Made by a program: the position numbers and the translations under genes
Part shown: in pieces, positions 52,781 through 64,000 of the stretch
Position numbering within the stretch: the stretch's first letter is position 1
Layout of the letters: every line of letters begins with the position of its first letter
Notes under the pieces: generated by a model
What the model was told of the DNA's origin: nothing
Seen by the model: only the letters and a program-made list of their open reading frames with translations
Databases searched by the model: none
Origin: Pomacea canaliculata
Lineage: Eukaryota > Mollusca > Gastropoda > Architaenioglossa > Ampullariidae
Assembly: GCF_003073045.1 (NCBI RefSeq)
Contig: NC_037602.1
Location: 10,464,464-10,528,463 of the forward strand
DNA length: 64,000 nucleotides
Reading direction: 5' to 3'

Positions 52781-54008
52781 ATGACACTTGTCCTCAGCAT
52801 CCTTGTGTGCTCCTCGCTTCTGCCAGCTTTGACTGCGGCAGGTAAGTAGAAGGTTACACAGGTACACGTGCTGAGTCACGTTTCTCGTTGCTAAAAAAAT
52901 ACTAGCAGGACTAGGTGCTATGACCTATGTGTATCAAAAGATATGGATAAGTATTCAGAATAAAGGCAAGCTAGCATTTAACGATTCCACTAACCAACAG
53001 GTAGAGAAGACAATCACGTGACTAACACTTAAACACTGTTTGTGTTCCAGGTACAGTTTACACACGTTGGGGAAACAAGGGGTGTGGTTCTACAACAGCG
53101 ACTGTGTATTCAGGTAAAGAAACGTTGCACTGATGCACACATAAAATGTTTCTTTAACATTAATTTGTACCATTGAGAAGTCATAATAGTTTGAAAAAAA
53201 TGTAGACTGTAGAAAAAAATTTCTGTTATATAAGCGATGTATCACGATAAGCACACTCTTGTAGATGTATTACTGCTCTGACAAGCGCAAAACATTTTTA
53301 TAATTCTCGAGAAAAAAATGCATCATTTCGAATGGTTCCTGACTATCGCTTACTTAATAAAAAATAAAATGTGCGTGCAAATTATGTCTACAAAACTTGG
53401 CATATACTTTTATTGGCTTTTTAACTTGTGACAAAGTGTATGTAAAACATCGATCAAACATTAGTTTTGATGAACTGCTGTGTACCAGACGATAGGAAAT
53501 ACACGTGAGACAATGTCACAGTAACGTGTAAATATTCTGTAATCCAAAAGGTTATGTGGGGGGCAGTGTTTACACCGCACCCGGCTCTGGAGGCAACTAC
53601 CTGTGTCTACCAACCAATCCCGTACCCACTAACGTATCAAGACCTGCCTACGTGTCCTCTCTGTACGGCACCGAATACGAAGTGAGTAACCGGAAAGAAA
53701 ACAACTTTGATGCGCTGTGTGCCGTGTGCTTCGTCAGCACTCGCTCAGTCAACATCATGATACCCGGCACCAACAAGTGTCCGGCTGGGTGGACCTCCGA
53801 GTACACGGGTTTACTCATGAGTGGGTACGACGGACACGCCGGGTCAACGGAGTTCATCTGTGTGGACAGCATCATGGAAGGCCGCAACAACTCAAGCGCT
53901 AACCAGAACGGCAGGCTGCTGTACCTTGTGGCTGGCATCTATGGCAGTCTACCCTGTCCTCCTTACGTCAACAACAACATCCTGCAATGCGTTGTTTGCT
54001 CCAAGTGA
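52781..54008 (+). CDS. Gene E: secreted short-chain collagen C4-like domain protein
   Basis: Exons 52781-52841, 53051-53113 and 53551-54008 (introns 209 and 437 nt, phase 1) encode 193 residues. Signal peptide MTLVLSILVCSSLLPALTAA as in gene D; exon 2 GTVYTRWGNKGCGSTTATVY; exon 3 with loop SNRKENNFD as in gene A and GIYGSLPC (Cys to Tyr) as in gene D. By position it is the block 2 counterpart of gene B, yet its intron lengths (209 and 437) equal those of gene A and its protein is closer to A and D. This points to gene conversion between inverted partners. Confidence 0.85.
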
Positions 54009-54242
54009 GAGTACATCGTTCTGTCCCAGCAATCAAAGAAGAAGACCTCTGCAAAGCGTTCTCCTCCGACTTAATAAGATGAAAAATTAATTTTAAACTT
54101 AACCTAGAAGTTTGTCCTTTTTTGTGCAAAGTTAGTTAAAAATACAGTTGGTTTAGACCAAGAATACAAAATCGGTTTTATCCGCAACCATGTTTCAATT
54201 GTGCTCGGAGTCATACCGTCCGTGTATACCGTCTTTTCTTCA

Positions 54243-54248
54243 AATAAA
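54243..54248 (+). terminator. Poly(A) signal of gene E
   Basis: AATAAA about 235 nt past the stop, as in gene B. Confidence 0.65.
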
Positions 54249-56400
54249 ACCATTGTATTCAACAGATTTGTATTGTTTGGTTGTGTGTGTGGCTAACTCA
54301 GAGAGGACGGATGTTCGAAGCTTATTTATCATCATCAACACATCATTGCCATAAACTGGTGACAGACCGCTGTTGTCTGTAGCTCGCGTGATGAACGATA
54401 TTTAATCACCGACTTTAAAAGCCGCCAGATATTAGAGGGTCTCTCTTCAGATATTTTGTTTCTTCTTTCTCTCGTTCTTTTTAACTCCTACTCCCTTAAA
54501 TCATCATCTCACATTTTTTCTTGAGTCTTCTTCCTCTTTTAATACATTTCTTTCTTTTCCTTTATTCATTCGCTCTATCTCTTCTTCTCTTTCCCTTTCC
54601 CTTCATCTCCATTCTTTTTTTTTCTCCTCTAACTCTCAGTCCATAATTTCTCTCACCCATCCTCTCTCTCTAGCTCTCGTGTAGCAAGTAAGATGTAGAT
54701 GTGTCACCACGGTCACCAAGACCTGCATGAACGTTTCACTAAGTTAGGAGGCCCCAAGACTTTCTGCACGTAAAATCTGCCGCGTGACTGCCATTTCTTC
54801 TCCACCCTCTTGTATAGGTCCTCGTTTGTTTTGGTGCAGTATAGGGTAGATGGTTGTGCCAGGTGTCACACTTATCACACGTCCTTGGGCTTCTTAAACA
54901 AAAGATAAAAGAAAAGACTGGAAAAAATAATTTAATGTGTGCGCCGTCACAGCCTCACCACTCAGGTTGAGATATTTGTACGCGATCTTTTTTTCAACAC
55001 AAAACAAACGATCTATCAGTAGCTTTTAAATAACAAAAAACTTTTATTATAGTAATTTGTGAATAAAAAAGTACAAAGCAACTGTCATCTCTTTAGTAAC
55101 AGCAATAGCTTTCATCTCCATGCCCTCGACCAGACTACATGCTTCGATCACATTTGTCATAATGATTATGTCAGGGACGCGTTCAATTCACACTTTCACA
55201 CTACTCGCACTCACTGTACGCACGCGTCCCCTTACGTGTTCTTTCATTCACAAATCACATAGATTTGTCGTGGGCAACGAAACTTTTATATCAGTCAACA
55301 TTAAACACACACACACACACACACGATACTGTGAACTATATATAAAGTCTGTAGGTCTTCCACGCCGCGGCCTGTAAATCAAAGTTGACGTATGTTTTTG
55401 AATATTTCTTAAGTCTTAGTTACTCACACCGCACTGCCTGAAGTTATCGTCTGTGCAACCCAAAATTAAAACGTCCTGGTAAATTCCTCCCTTTCCCTTG
55501 TCCAGAAGTTGTGCAGTCTTGGCAACACTTGGCTGATATCCACGAACAAAACTTTTAGGGGGAACCACATACACGTTCCGGTTCTTAATAGGAGTAAGTG
55601 CTGACTTGGCAGACACCTAGTCGACGACTAAGAATATATTCTCTGGGATCAACACACAAGATCCAAAGCAAACACCACGAATATATTCCCTGGGATCAAC
55701 ATACGAGATCCAAAGCGAACACTACAAATAAATTCTCTGGGATCGAAACACAAGATCCAAAGCGGACACTCCACACTTTTAGTCCTCCTCTCTTCACTCC
55801 CCACAGCCGTCTGCTCTCTTCCAAATAATTTTCACGCTACGTCCCTCTAAAATTGCGTCATAAAATGACGTCGGGTTCTGACGCAAAACCACGAGGCAGC
55901 AAACACACTCTCATACTGGTAAGGGCAATAATCCCTGACTAACAACAGACAGGGGCAACAACCCCCTGTTCCTAACAGATTATAAAGACTGAGTTGACTG
56001 AGTACTAATTGTAAAGTTCGTTTTCTGATGTACAATGCAAACTTCAACTGAAATTAATCTTAAATGAAATAACATGTTAGTCTCCGTGAGGCTAAACATT
56101 GAATGTGACTAAACCGGAAGCTGTTAATACACCGGCTTCGTTTTCCCGATAAAGAGCTTATCAGAAGGATTTATTTATGGGACGAGTTTAAATCTTAAGA
56201 AAACTGTTAGGTTTTCTCCAGATTTTCCGATTTCTAACCTCACTTTTTCTTCTCCCATATAGTGCAAAGTTAATTTGACAGATAAACGTAAATTCCTGTT
56301 GATTGCATACCTTTCTCGGTTGTTACCCGAGCAAACTCCCCACAATGATTGATGCTTCGCAGAAACCGGGCGACAAGATTTATAGGTGGCGCTGAGTCAC
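54249..56400. other. 3' flank of gene E
   Basis: Collinear with 10.08-12.36 kb, including the pyrimidine-rich stretch and a CA run at about 55.31 kb. It lacks some 130 bp of R-like sequence found at 10.7-10.86 kb. No gene. Confidence 0.6.
55632..55772 (+). repeat. 47-bp tandem minisatellite, 3 units
   Basis: Units start at 55632, 55679 and 55726; the third is diverged. The block 1 counterpart has two. Confidence 0.9.
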
Positions 56401-58352
56401 CTACACTAACAGAATTGTTTTCACTTTACGTCTCTTATTGACTACTAGTCGTAGACTAGAGGAATAGCTTGACTACTTTGTTTCCGGAAGATTATTTTCC
56501 TGACATAAAATTATCTCACATATAGTTTTTTCTAAAAGATTCATGCGTACAAATACCCAAATATCGACTCTAAAGAATTTACCTGCAGAAATGTATTGTC
56601 TTTTCATTTAGTATTCTATAGCTTAAACGTATAATCAATCTAAATAATGTATGTATTTAATATATTACCTAAAATGTCAAACCTAAATTTTAATTCTGGT
56701 TATAGGTGCGAATTTGTGTTTGTAGAATGCAAAATCCCGATGTTGGGGACGACACACAAGTCACAAACAACACACTGCGACCCACACATGTTTTTTCTTA
56801 CAACAAATTACAAAGACCTGTATGTGGGCTTACACTTCTTTATTATTTGGGAGCTTGTGTTGATTTATGGAACGAGATCCAAGTCAGATGCTCGCAACTC
56901 AGTTTACAACATTGAGTAAACAAACACTGCTCAACAAGAAGAAATAATAATAAGTGTATGTCCGTGAGCGAGAGAAAGAGGGAGAAATAGTGTGACTGTC
57001 GAGACATCAGGCACGAAGACAGTTTTCTTGAAGAAACCGCTGAACTTCAATACGTTGACAGAGCTCTGGGATAATCACATCTGATCGATGTTTCTTCTGT
57101 TAGATTATTCACGAGGTTCTCCCAGAAGGCGATGGACATCTACTCCAGCCTGTTCCTGCAAAAATAACGGTTTCTTAAACACAACAATACATATAAAAAA
57201 AAACATCGCATCATCATCATCATGGTCATCATTATCATCCTCACAACGACTACCACATCGCCATTATCGTTATCATTATCACCATTATAGTTATCATTAT
57301 TACCTGTTCAAAGCCGACGCTGATCTTTTGCTAGACTGAAACTCCTGCAACAAAATTCACGTTATTAATATAGGTTAGTAATATACAGATTAGTAATTTA
57401 TGTTAGTAATATAGGTTAGTTAAATACACTTTAGTAATATAGGTTAATAATATGCACAGAAGTACTATAAGTTAGTAATGTGTGGGTTTGAGACTTTCAG
57501 AGCTGTTACAAAATGTTTATCTATCAGAAGGGACATTTATCAGGTCTGAGAGTCTATCACCAGAAGTAGAATTGAGTGTACAACAGTACTGACAAGAAAA
57601 GCCGTTCTCAAGACTAATGAAACACAAAACGACTGACCATAATTTTCATACTTTAGCATGAAGTCCTGGAGATAAAGATTGTTAACCTGTGTCTAGTTGA
57701 ATACTTGAATATATGTATTTCCCTATGTTTATATATATATATATGGTGCCTAACGAGGAGAGTTGGACGTTTTATAAAACTGACCTGATGGGTTAAAGGT
57801 CACTCAAGAAAAGACGAAAATCGCCTCACATCTGGCGCATTTCCCTTTAATTATTCGTCTCATAAGATATAGAAACCATAAAATTCGCAGCAAGTGGCAT
57901 CACACAGTCAGATAAAGATGTTATTTTACATTTCCTCTCTTAATGGCAGCATTGGTTTTCTCTCAAGACCGATGCAGTTTATATGGCATAAACTTATAAG
58001 AGTAGCCTGTGTCTACAAAATTACTGAAGTCATTGATTTAGACACATGCAACTGACTAAATAATAATTCTAGTTGTCAAAAAAAGACTTTTTCAAACCTT
58101 TCCATTGGAAGTCACGTGATTGCGTTGTTCCGTGATTCCACGTCGTTTAGCTTTCAGTCCTTCTGCACTCAGGAAAAAAAACGGTACAGGAGGTTAGATA
58201 TCATCGTCATCATCATCATCATCGTCGTCGTCGTCGTCGTCGTCGTACCTTCGTGCTAGCAGATTTTTGAAGGAAAACATTTAGCTATGTAGTGTATACA
58301 GTGTGGACATTTCGAGATAGGGTTTGAGCTCATCTGCACCACAGTGTTTTTA
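56401..58352. other. Downstream region of the third PLAT gene
   Basis: Direct copy of the left-arm downstream region (29.65-31.59 kb) without the hAT element at its left edge. It holds CAT/ATC simple repeats (57.2-57.3 kb) and a TCA/TCG run at 58.2-58.25 kb. No gene. Confidence 0.6.
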
Positions 58353-59638
58353 TCAAGCAGAACTAAGGAAGATGACACACGGACCTTTGCACCTCGTTGT
58401 GGCAGAAATTGTTCTGTCGAGTCTGCCGTCTCCTTCATCTCTCGCCAGCCAGCAGTTGCACAGGAAATAGTAATGTTTTTTGCTGTTGTCCTTAGACCAT
58501 ATCACTACCTTTTAGAAACAACACAAATGTTTATCTTGAGAAATAATATTCTCATTAAAAAGCTTTGGACTCAGAAAAGCAATTTTTAAGGCTTAGTCAT
58601 GCATGGATTTGCATTTGAAAAATAAGCCGATCGTGAGATTTTTTACTTTCATTCATTTCCCAGTGCGTAATTTGTCAAAGTTCAAGAAGGGTGATCCGAA
58701 TAAATTCCAACCACTTGTTTCGTAATTTTGCGGGAACAAAGTGGCCATCCATTAAAGTTGACTTTCATATTCATTTCCTTTGTTATTATTTTGGTTATTT
58801 CAAAAATGTTATGTATCAACATCACCTTTATCTGTGGCTAGGCTAGCCACGTTTCATGATGGAAATGGGTGAGGTAAATGTTAATTTATGGATAGGTGAG
58901 AATATATTGATGTAAGTCATTAAGCTTACACGTGGCACATTCAGAAAAATGGATATTTCTAGGTCTGAGCAGAGGAAATGAATTTATATTAGCATGGGAG
59001 AAATTCTTAACCCCAACATTGTATGTGATATTCCTACTGACAACTTTTTAATACATTCCTCAGCTTTTAGGGAGATGTTTTGTATGTGACTGTCTAAAGC
59101 ACGTGTGGAAAATACCAGTTACCTTATCTAGATGCCAGCCAGGTTTGTTGCCAGAGTTGTCATGGTAGATTTGCACCTGGCACAGCTCGCCGATGTCAGC
59201 CGTTGAAACCTCGAAAGTGTCCAGCTTGCCTTGTTCAAAATTGTTCTCGCTATTATCTAACACCAAAGGCTCGGACGTTCCCTCATTTCCGTAGAGAATA
59301 ATTCGGACATTGGCATCTGTGCCAGCATCTTTTACATTTGATGTGTAGACCTGGATCTTCCAAACAACTTCTAGAATGAAAACGTTTCAAAATATAAGTG
59401 CACACAAATAAGGCCACAAATTTGTTTTCTTTATTTCTGGGTGCGAGAAATAACATTTTAGATTAAAGACACCATTTTCCATTATTTTCTAATTTCTTTG
59501 GGGTTTTTTTGTTCTTTTCCTTTCTTTTTTTTTTTTCTTCTTTATTCGTACTTTGTATTTTAGGGCATAGATAGGCTCACCTTTACCATTGACACCGAAA
59601 CCACCAAGAAACCAGAGCACAGACACCAGCCTCCACAT
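58353..59638 (-). CDS. PLAT-3: secreted single PLAT/LH2 domain protein
   Basis: Minus-strand exons 59581-59638, 59123-59370 and 58353-58508, phases 1 and 0, encode 153 residues with a normal GTGAGC donor. Signal peptide MWRLVSVLWFLGGFGVNGK; PLAT core WKIQVYTSNVKDAGTDANVR, IILYGNE, GKLDTFEVSTADIGELCQVQ, HDNSGNKPGWHLDK; exon 3 VVIWSKDNSKKHYYFLCNCW, LARDEGDGRLDRTI, CKGPCVIFLSSA. It is the copy closest to the general PLAT consensus (HDNSG…PGWHLDKV). Its upstream region is disrupted by foreign DNA from about 60.15 kb, and no C4-like exon 1 lies within the window on its upstream side. Confidence 0.82.
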
Positions 59639-60147
59639 CCTACCCGTGTCCCTGGATGCCAGACGCTTCATTTCTTCAAATGTTCTTAACACAAATGAGT
59701 AGACCATCTTTATAAAGCCACTACAAGGAACTAAATTTCAAACCCAGCGGCATCTGCATAAGCTTTATAAATATTTAAATTGTATGGAGAGAAAACTTGC
59801 GAAAGTGAGATGCATTCGGCCTTCACTTCGATATAAACTTTGGGCTGGTTGTGGCATTGGTTGAAATTGTAAAGTCAAACTACTTGATATCCGTAGCTCC
59901 GCCCACAATGTGTTGCTGAACACTAGCTGGCACGTTGACTGCCAACAGTTACATTTCTTCTAATTACTCTGTATATGTCCGTTACTGTCATTAATCTCAA
60001 GCAATGAAAATGTTCAGAGAAAGGAAAAAGTTTTCGAATTTAAAAGATAGTTTATTCGCAGCCATATTCATCTGTCAGCTACATCAACCCAAAAGACACA
60101 AAAGCTCTAACGGACACGTATTAAACAGAACGGATTAGATGCCAGTG
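59639..60147. other. 5' region of PLAT-3, arm-homologous
   Basis: Matches 33.26-33.76 kb, the DNA just upstream of PLAT-L exon 1. No additional exon is evident. Confidence 0.55.
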
Positions 60148-61415
60148 TCTTTATCAGATTGGTTTTGTCATGTATGCTCTCTTTCAACCCTGAAATTGCT
60201 TCCTTGAAAGTTGTTTTCGTTCCCAAAGTATTGGAATACACGCAGCTTTGAATGATTAATGACTCCACAGGTGATTCCTGTAAACACATCGGGTGCACAT
60301 CTAAAAACATCCGGCTGCACCAGCAATTAGTTGACAATATTTTCTCTAAAATATGCAGATCAGAAGCTCAGTTAACTTTAAAATTTTCAGTTTAACTCCA
60401 TTATATACCATTACAATTTACATAGAAGAAATTTTACCTTCTACGGATATGTCAACAATTTCAATAAAAAGACAAGGAATAAATACTTGACACAAAGATA
60501 ATGCAATGATAAGGCAATGGATCCCGTTCGTTCATCACCTAAGACCTTATAGTGAGCTTGAGTCAGTCCTGATACAGATTTGATTTCAAACTCTTGTAAG
60601 GCTCGTGCTGAAAGCAAAACACGGGGTTAGAAAGGTGAAGGGTTGGATGTAGGGAAGGTCTGAAGAATGAACTGCCCGCTGCAATTATCGAGATTTATAG
60701 TACTGCCCATACGATCGCCAGACATTCTCACTCTACAGTTGTACCTTGCTTCTCTATTGACAGTAATCGACTCATTAATGACAGGTAGGAAGTTGCCTTT
60801 GTGTGTTTGTTGCATCAGAGCTTCCAGTCCTACAGTTCTTGTTATTTGGTTCCTTTTTGTGTTTTTTGTGTTTTCTATTTGATTTTTATTCTTCGTTTAG
60901 TACGATTGATAATTTTTTTATAGTTCATGTGTTGTTTGTTTTCCTGTCCCTCGTATGCTGTCCATGTTTCGGTCTTGTTCTTAAGCGCTTAGAGAAATCT
61001 CCTTAGGAGTGTGAGTATATGCTTTACATATGTTGCAGTTATTATTATTATTACTGTTGTTGTTGTTGTTGTTGTAGGATAATCTTCTTCGCCAAGATGG
61101 ATGTATCGAGGGATTTTTTTTAAATGAAGTCAGATATTGGCTCTGTGGTTTCAAAAAAAGGTTTGCGAGATATTCTTTATAACAGTTAATGACCGCAGTC
61201 AAAATGTTTGTTGTTGTAGGACCAGGCAGCTGGTATATTTCAAAAACCCTTGCCTTTTCTGATGTCCTAGATATAGTATTTGCTCAACAGCAATTTTTCA
61301 AGAGCCCGGCAATAAATGGAACTTCAATGAATGTTCTTTGTTCACCTTGGTGGTCTTCCCGTGTAAAAATCCGGGCGACTAGGTAGTTAAGGAAATGATG
61401 GGTGACGTGCTTTTC
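60148..61415. other. Two inserted segments of unknown origin upstream of PLAT-3
   Basis: Relative to the palindrome arms, about 365 bp (60148-60512) and about 745 bp (about 60670-61415) are foreign, separated by short arm-homologous DNA. Exon-like open stretches occur: minus 60155-60350 with TNCWCSRMFLDVHPMCLQES, minus about 60665-60790 with ITVNREARYNCRVRMSGDRM, and plus about 61220-61385 with GPGSWYISKTLAFSDVLDIV after a TTGTTGTAG acceptor-like site. I recognise no domain. They could be fragments of another gene or of an unknown mobile element. A TTG/TTA microsatellite is at 61035-61075. Confidence 0.45.
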
Positions 61416-61959
61416 TAGCGCATGAAACATAGTGGTTGCTGTGAAAAAAGGAAAACGAAACTCTCTTTTTGAAAAAAAATTTTGTTTTGTGAAAGACTGT
61501 CTTGGGTGGAACCTCATGCTGCATTCCAGCACAGACTTTAAGTCGACATTCTGTTCAGACGCCATTATTCTAAGCTCTCGAGCGTTCGCTTCGCCAGTCT
61601 GTCAATCGAGTTTTCTCTTTCACTCTCCTCTCTCATTCTTTCTGTCCTGCAGCTAGAGAGACAAAAGAGAAAGAAACAGACACGAATTCAAAATCGTTTT
61701 CAAGAGAAATAAAAATTAGTTTAATACTGCTATTTGCGTTGGTGAATGGTCTCACCATATAAATATGGTGTTTAAATGTTTAAGGAGGAAGGATACTTGC
61801 TTGGTGTTGACCCTAGTTACTTGTAGTTTGCCTGAACACGAGTAAGCAGATCCTAATAAGATTAGCATCACGAAATACGAGAGAGATTTTATACAGTTCT
61901 CGTCTAACTTCTTAAAATCTTAGAGAATATTAATGATATTAATAAGATTAGGAAATCTT
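61416..61959. other. Arm remnant, then unclassified DNA
   Basis: 61416-61580 matches about 33.96-34.11 kb of the left arm; similarity stops before the C4-like exon 1 would be reached. The rest has no recognised content. Confidence 0.5.
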
Positions 61960-64000
61960 TCATCTGGTCAAAGTATGGCTGCAAGAAACAGATAGCAGCA
62001 CGACAATCTAGGTTCTTAAACCTTCGTCGAGAAGCCGTTAATTAACAGGCCTAAGTGCTTGTACACAAGAGGCCGGATGCAAGAAATGTCGCTAGCCTAC
62101 TGAGAGAGTGAACTTTAAACAGTCAGTTTAACTGTAATTAGGTTCTTGAGAACTTAACACGACCATTGCGCCAAATGTCTGTCGCCTCACGAATTCGGTT
62201 TCTCCTTGTTTTACAACACCTTTACACAACCTGCTACCCTATCCGAGCTAGATAATTTGACTGCATGCAGGTAGTGGTTATAGAAAGATATTTATTGGTT
62301 CCATATGTAGGCCCACCAAAAACTGCTTTACCAGCCGATAGTTTATCAGAGAGGACTATTTCCAACCACTTTTCCCCATGATGGCAGAGTTCATAATTGA
62401 TATCATTGAACACAAGCAGCCACAGAGCATTTCATGACCGACATAATAAAGAGGACAGACATAACGGTTCAACGGCGTTTGGTACAAAATATCGAAAAAA
62501 CAAAAATTTTATCGATGCCGTAAATTTTACGTGTTTCTTGTAGCATATGCTCACCCGCTCCACGTCTGTTCAACTGAGCGATCCCGTGGTATGGAGGTGC
62601 AGCTCAGCTATTTTATTCTCTATTGCTATGTTCTATTACAGTGATACCTCGATTCTCGAACGCCTTGACTTTCGACCAAATCGGTATTCGACCAGGAAAT
62701 TCGAGAAAATTTTGTCTTGGAATTCGAACAAATATTTGGAACTCGAACATCCGAACGTCCGAGATGAGCCGAGTTGAGCCGAATGGCGTTCATTCGGCCC
62801 AGCGCGCCTTGCTTGCGTCATCAGTGACAATAACCATCCTCCTTCCCTCATCCCTTCACATTCATTCCCTCCTGCCATAAAGTTTGGTACAGGTACAGTA
62901 AATGAAACACAATTTACTGTACTGTACTGTACTGTACAGTACATTTTTGTTTTTTTTTTTTTGGTTTGTTTTAATAAATACACTTTCATTTCTTATTTCT
63001 TGCTGAGACTCATGTTTTTCTACATATTATATACAAATTAGGCCAGTAAATAGGCATTTTCTGGGGCTTGGAACGAATTAATCCAGTTTCCATTATTTCC
63101 TTTGGGTTTCATTGCTTCGGTTCTCGAACAATTTGGTTCTCGACCGTCCTCCCGGAACGAATTATGTTCCAGAACCGAGGTATCACTGTATGTACAAAGG
63201 CTTTCAAAACAACATACATTGCTGCTGACGATATAATTGTAAGATAATGCTCGTGACGTCATCTTCTCAAAGTACCCATTGTCCGTCAACGACGAAATGT
63301 GCTGTGAAATTTGATTGCAGGATTTTTTATGGTAAATTAACGAAGAAACTCATACTTTAAGATGTTCGGATAATAATAATAACAACAACGAGGACGACGT
63401 AGATAGCTATCGAGGATGTTTGTGAACTGTTTAGTAATTATTTTAATAATAGCACCCCCCCGCCCCTAACCACCATTCAAAAACTAGAGGCTGACTCGTC
63501 TCAAGGGCAGTGGTCGAAGCGTCCAGTTATCAAATGGTCATAGTAATAAGCATTGTTGATAATATTATTTTTATTTTCAGTAATAACACTTGAGAAGGTA
63601 AACTACGGCGTATAAGTAGAACTTATAACTACTAAGTCTGACTAGTATCATGATTACTGCGTGGGCCTTACACTGGTTATAGCACCGAGCAGTCTTTCCA
63701 TGGTAACCTTCGCTTTACTTGGCCTAACCCCGACATGTGCATGTCACGTGAGAGCACGGAGGTCTTAGCTCAGTGCTACTGGACTGGGGCGGGGTCATAG
63801 GTTGCGTCCCGCGGGAACGTGTCTGATGGGCTGGACCTTGACACCACGTGATCGCTCAGTTGACAAGACGTGGACCAATGGCAAACAGCGGAGACTAAAG
63901 TGCTGCTGAACACGGTAACTGACCTCTACAGGTCAAAAGTTTAGCTGCTGTCACACTACAAAGATCACAGCGGTACCGGCTGCGACCAGGTGTCATAATT
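61960..64000 (-). repeat. Repeat R, copy 4 (inverted), continues past the window end
   Basis: Reverse complement of about 165-1715 of copy 1, interrupted by a Tigger element at 62639-63188. It contains a 10-bp deletion and other changes relative to copies 1 and 3. Confidence 0.88.
62639..63188. mobile_element. Third Tigger/pogo-type MITE
   Basis: 550 bp with ends CAGTGATACCTCGATTCTCG and an imperfect inverted partner, TA duplications at 62637-62638 and 63189-63190, and the empty site in R copy 1 (TTGTACATAATAGAACG near 1023-1039). No transposase frame is recognisable. It contains a short TACTG tandem near 62.92 kb. Confidence 0.9.

Overview
The window looks like an intron-bearing animal genome, most likely a mollusc (gastropod-like). 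The clues are short multi-exon genes with TATA boxes and AATAAA signals, a secreted domain family common in invertebrates (the non-collagenous domain of 'short-chain collagen C4-like' proteins), and a mixed load of LINEs, hAT and Tigger/pogo transposons. The exact taxon cannot be read from the sequence. There is one 100-N assembly gap (13668-13767).

The window is a nest of segmental duplications of two small secreted-protein gene types. Type 1 (C4-like genes A-E) has three exons of 61, 63 and 458 nt, all joined in phase 1, and makes a 193-residue secreted Cys-rich protein. Type 2 (PLAT genes) makes a signal peptide followed by a single PLAT/LH2 domain, 153 residues, from exons of 58, 248 and 156 nt. 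Genes are mostly head-to-head: A(-)/B(+) at 3.5-9.8 kb, D(-)/E(+) at 48.1-54.0 kb, and PLAT-L(-)/PLAT-R(+) in a ~10 kb imperfect palindrome whose axis is near 35102. Block 1 (1 to ~12.36 kb: repeat R, A, B) and block 2 (~44.44 to ~56.4 kb: R, D, E) are direct duplicates. Gene C (42.7-44.1 kb) lost its first exon at the left edge of block 2. A third PLAT gene is at 58.4-59.6 kb, and a degraded fourth copy is at 14.1-15.4 kb.

In both palindrome arms the C4-like promoter and signal-peptide exon sit about 0.9 kb upstream of the PLAT exons, on the same strand and in a compatible splice phase. One promoter/secretion cassette may therefore drive two unrelated mature domains. The two arms are almost identical in many non-coding stretches, yet the PLAT coding exons differ at 28 amino acids against about 6 silent changes. 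That is the pattern of fast-diversifying secreted proteins.

Region by region: 1-2.0 kb repeat R; 2.2-3.1 Tigger; 3.5-4.8 gene A; 4.8-8.3 shared intergenic DNA; 8.4-9.8 gene B; 9.8-12.36 its 3' flank; 12.36-13.67 left half of a hAT element; gap; 13.8-17.8 an indel-rich copy of the PLAT locus; 18.0-23.0 an I-clade LINE on the minus strand; 23.3-25.6 mostly unique, with a hAT MITE; 25.6-27.56 R with a second Tigger; 27.56-29.64 right half of a hAT; 29.64-40.06 the palindrome; 40.1-41.4 unclassified; 41.4-44.4 gene C; 44.4-46.2 R; 46.2-56.4 genes D/E and flanks with a hAT MITE; 56.4-61.6 third PLAT gene and broken upstream region; 61.96-64.0 R inverted, with a third Tigger.
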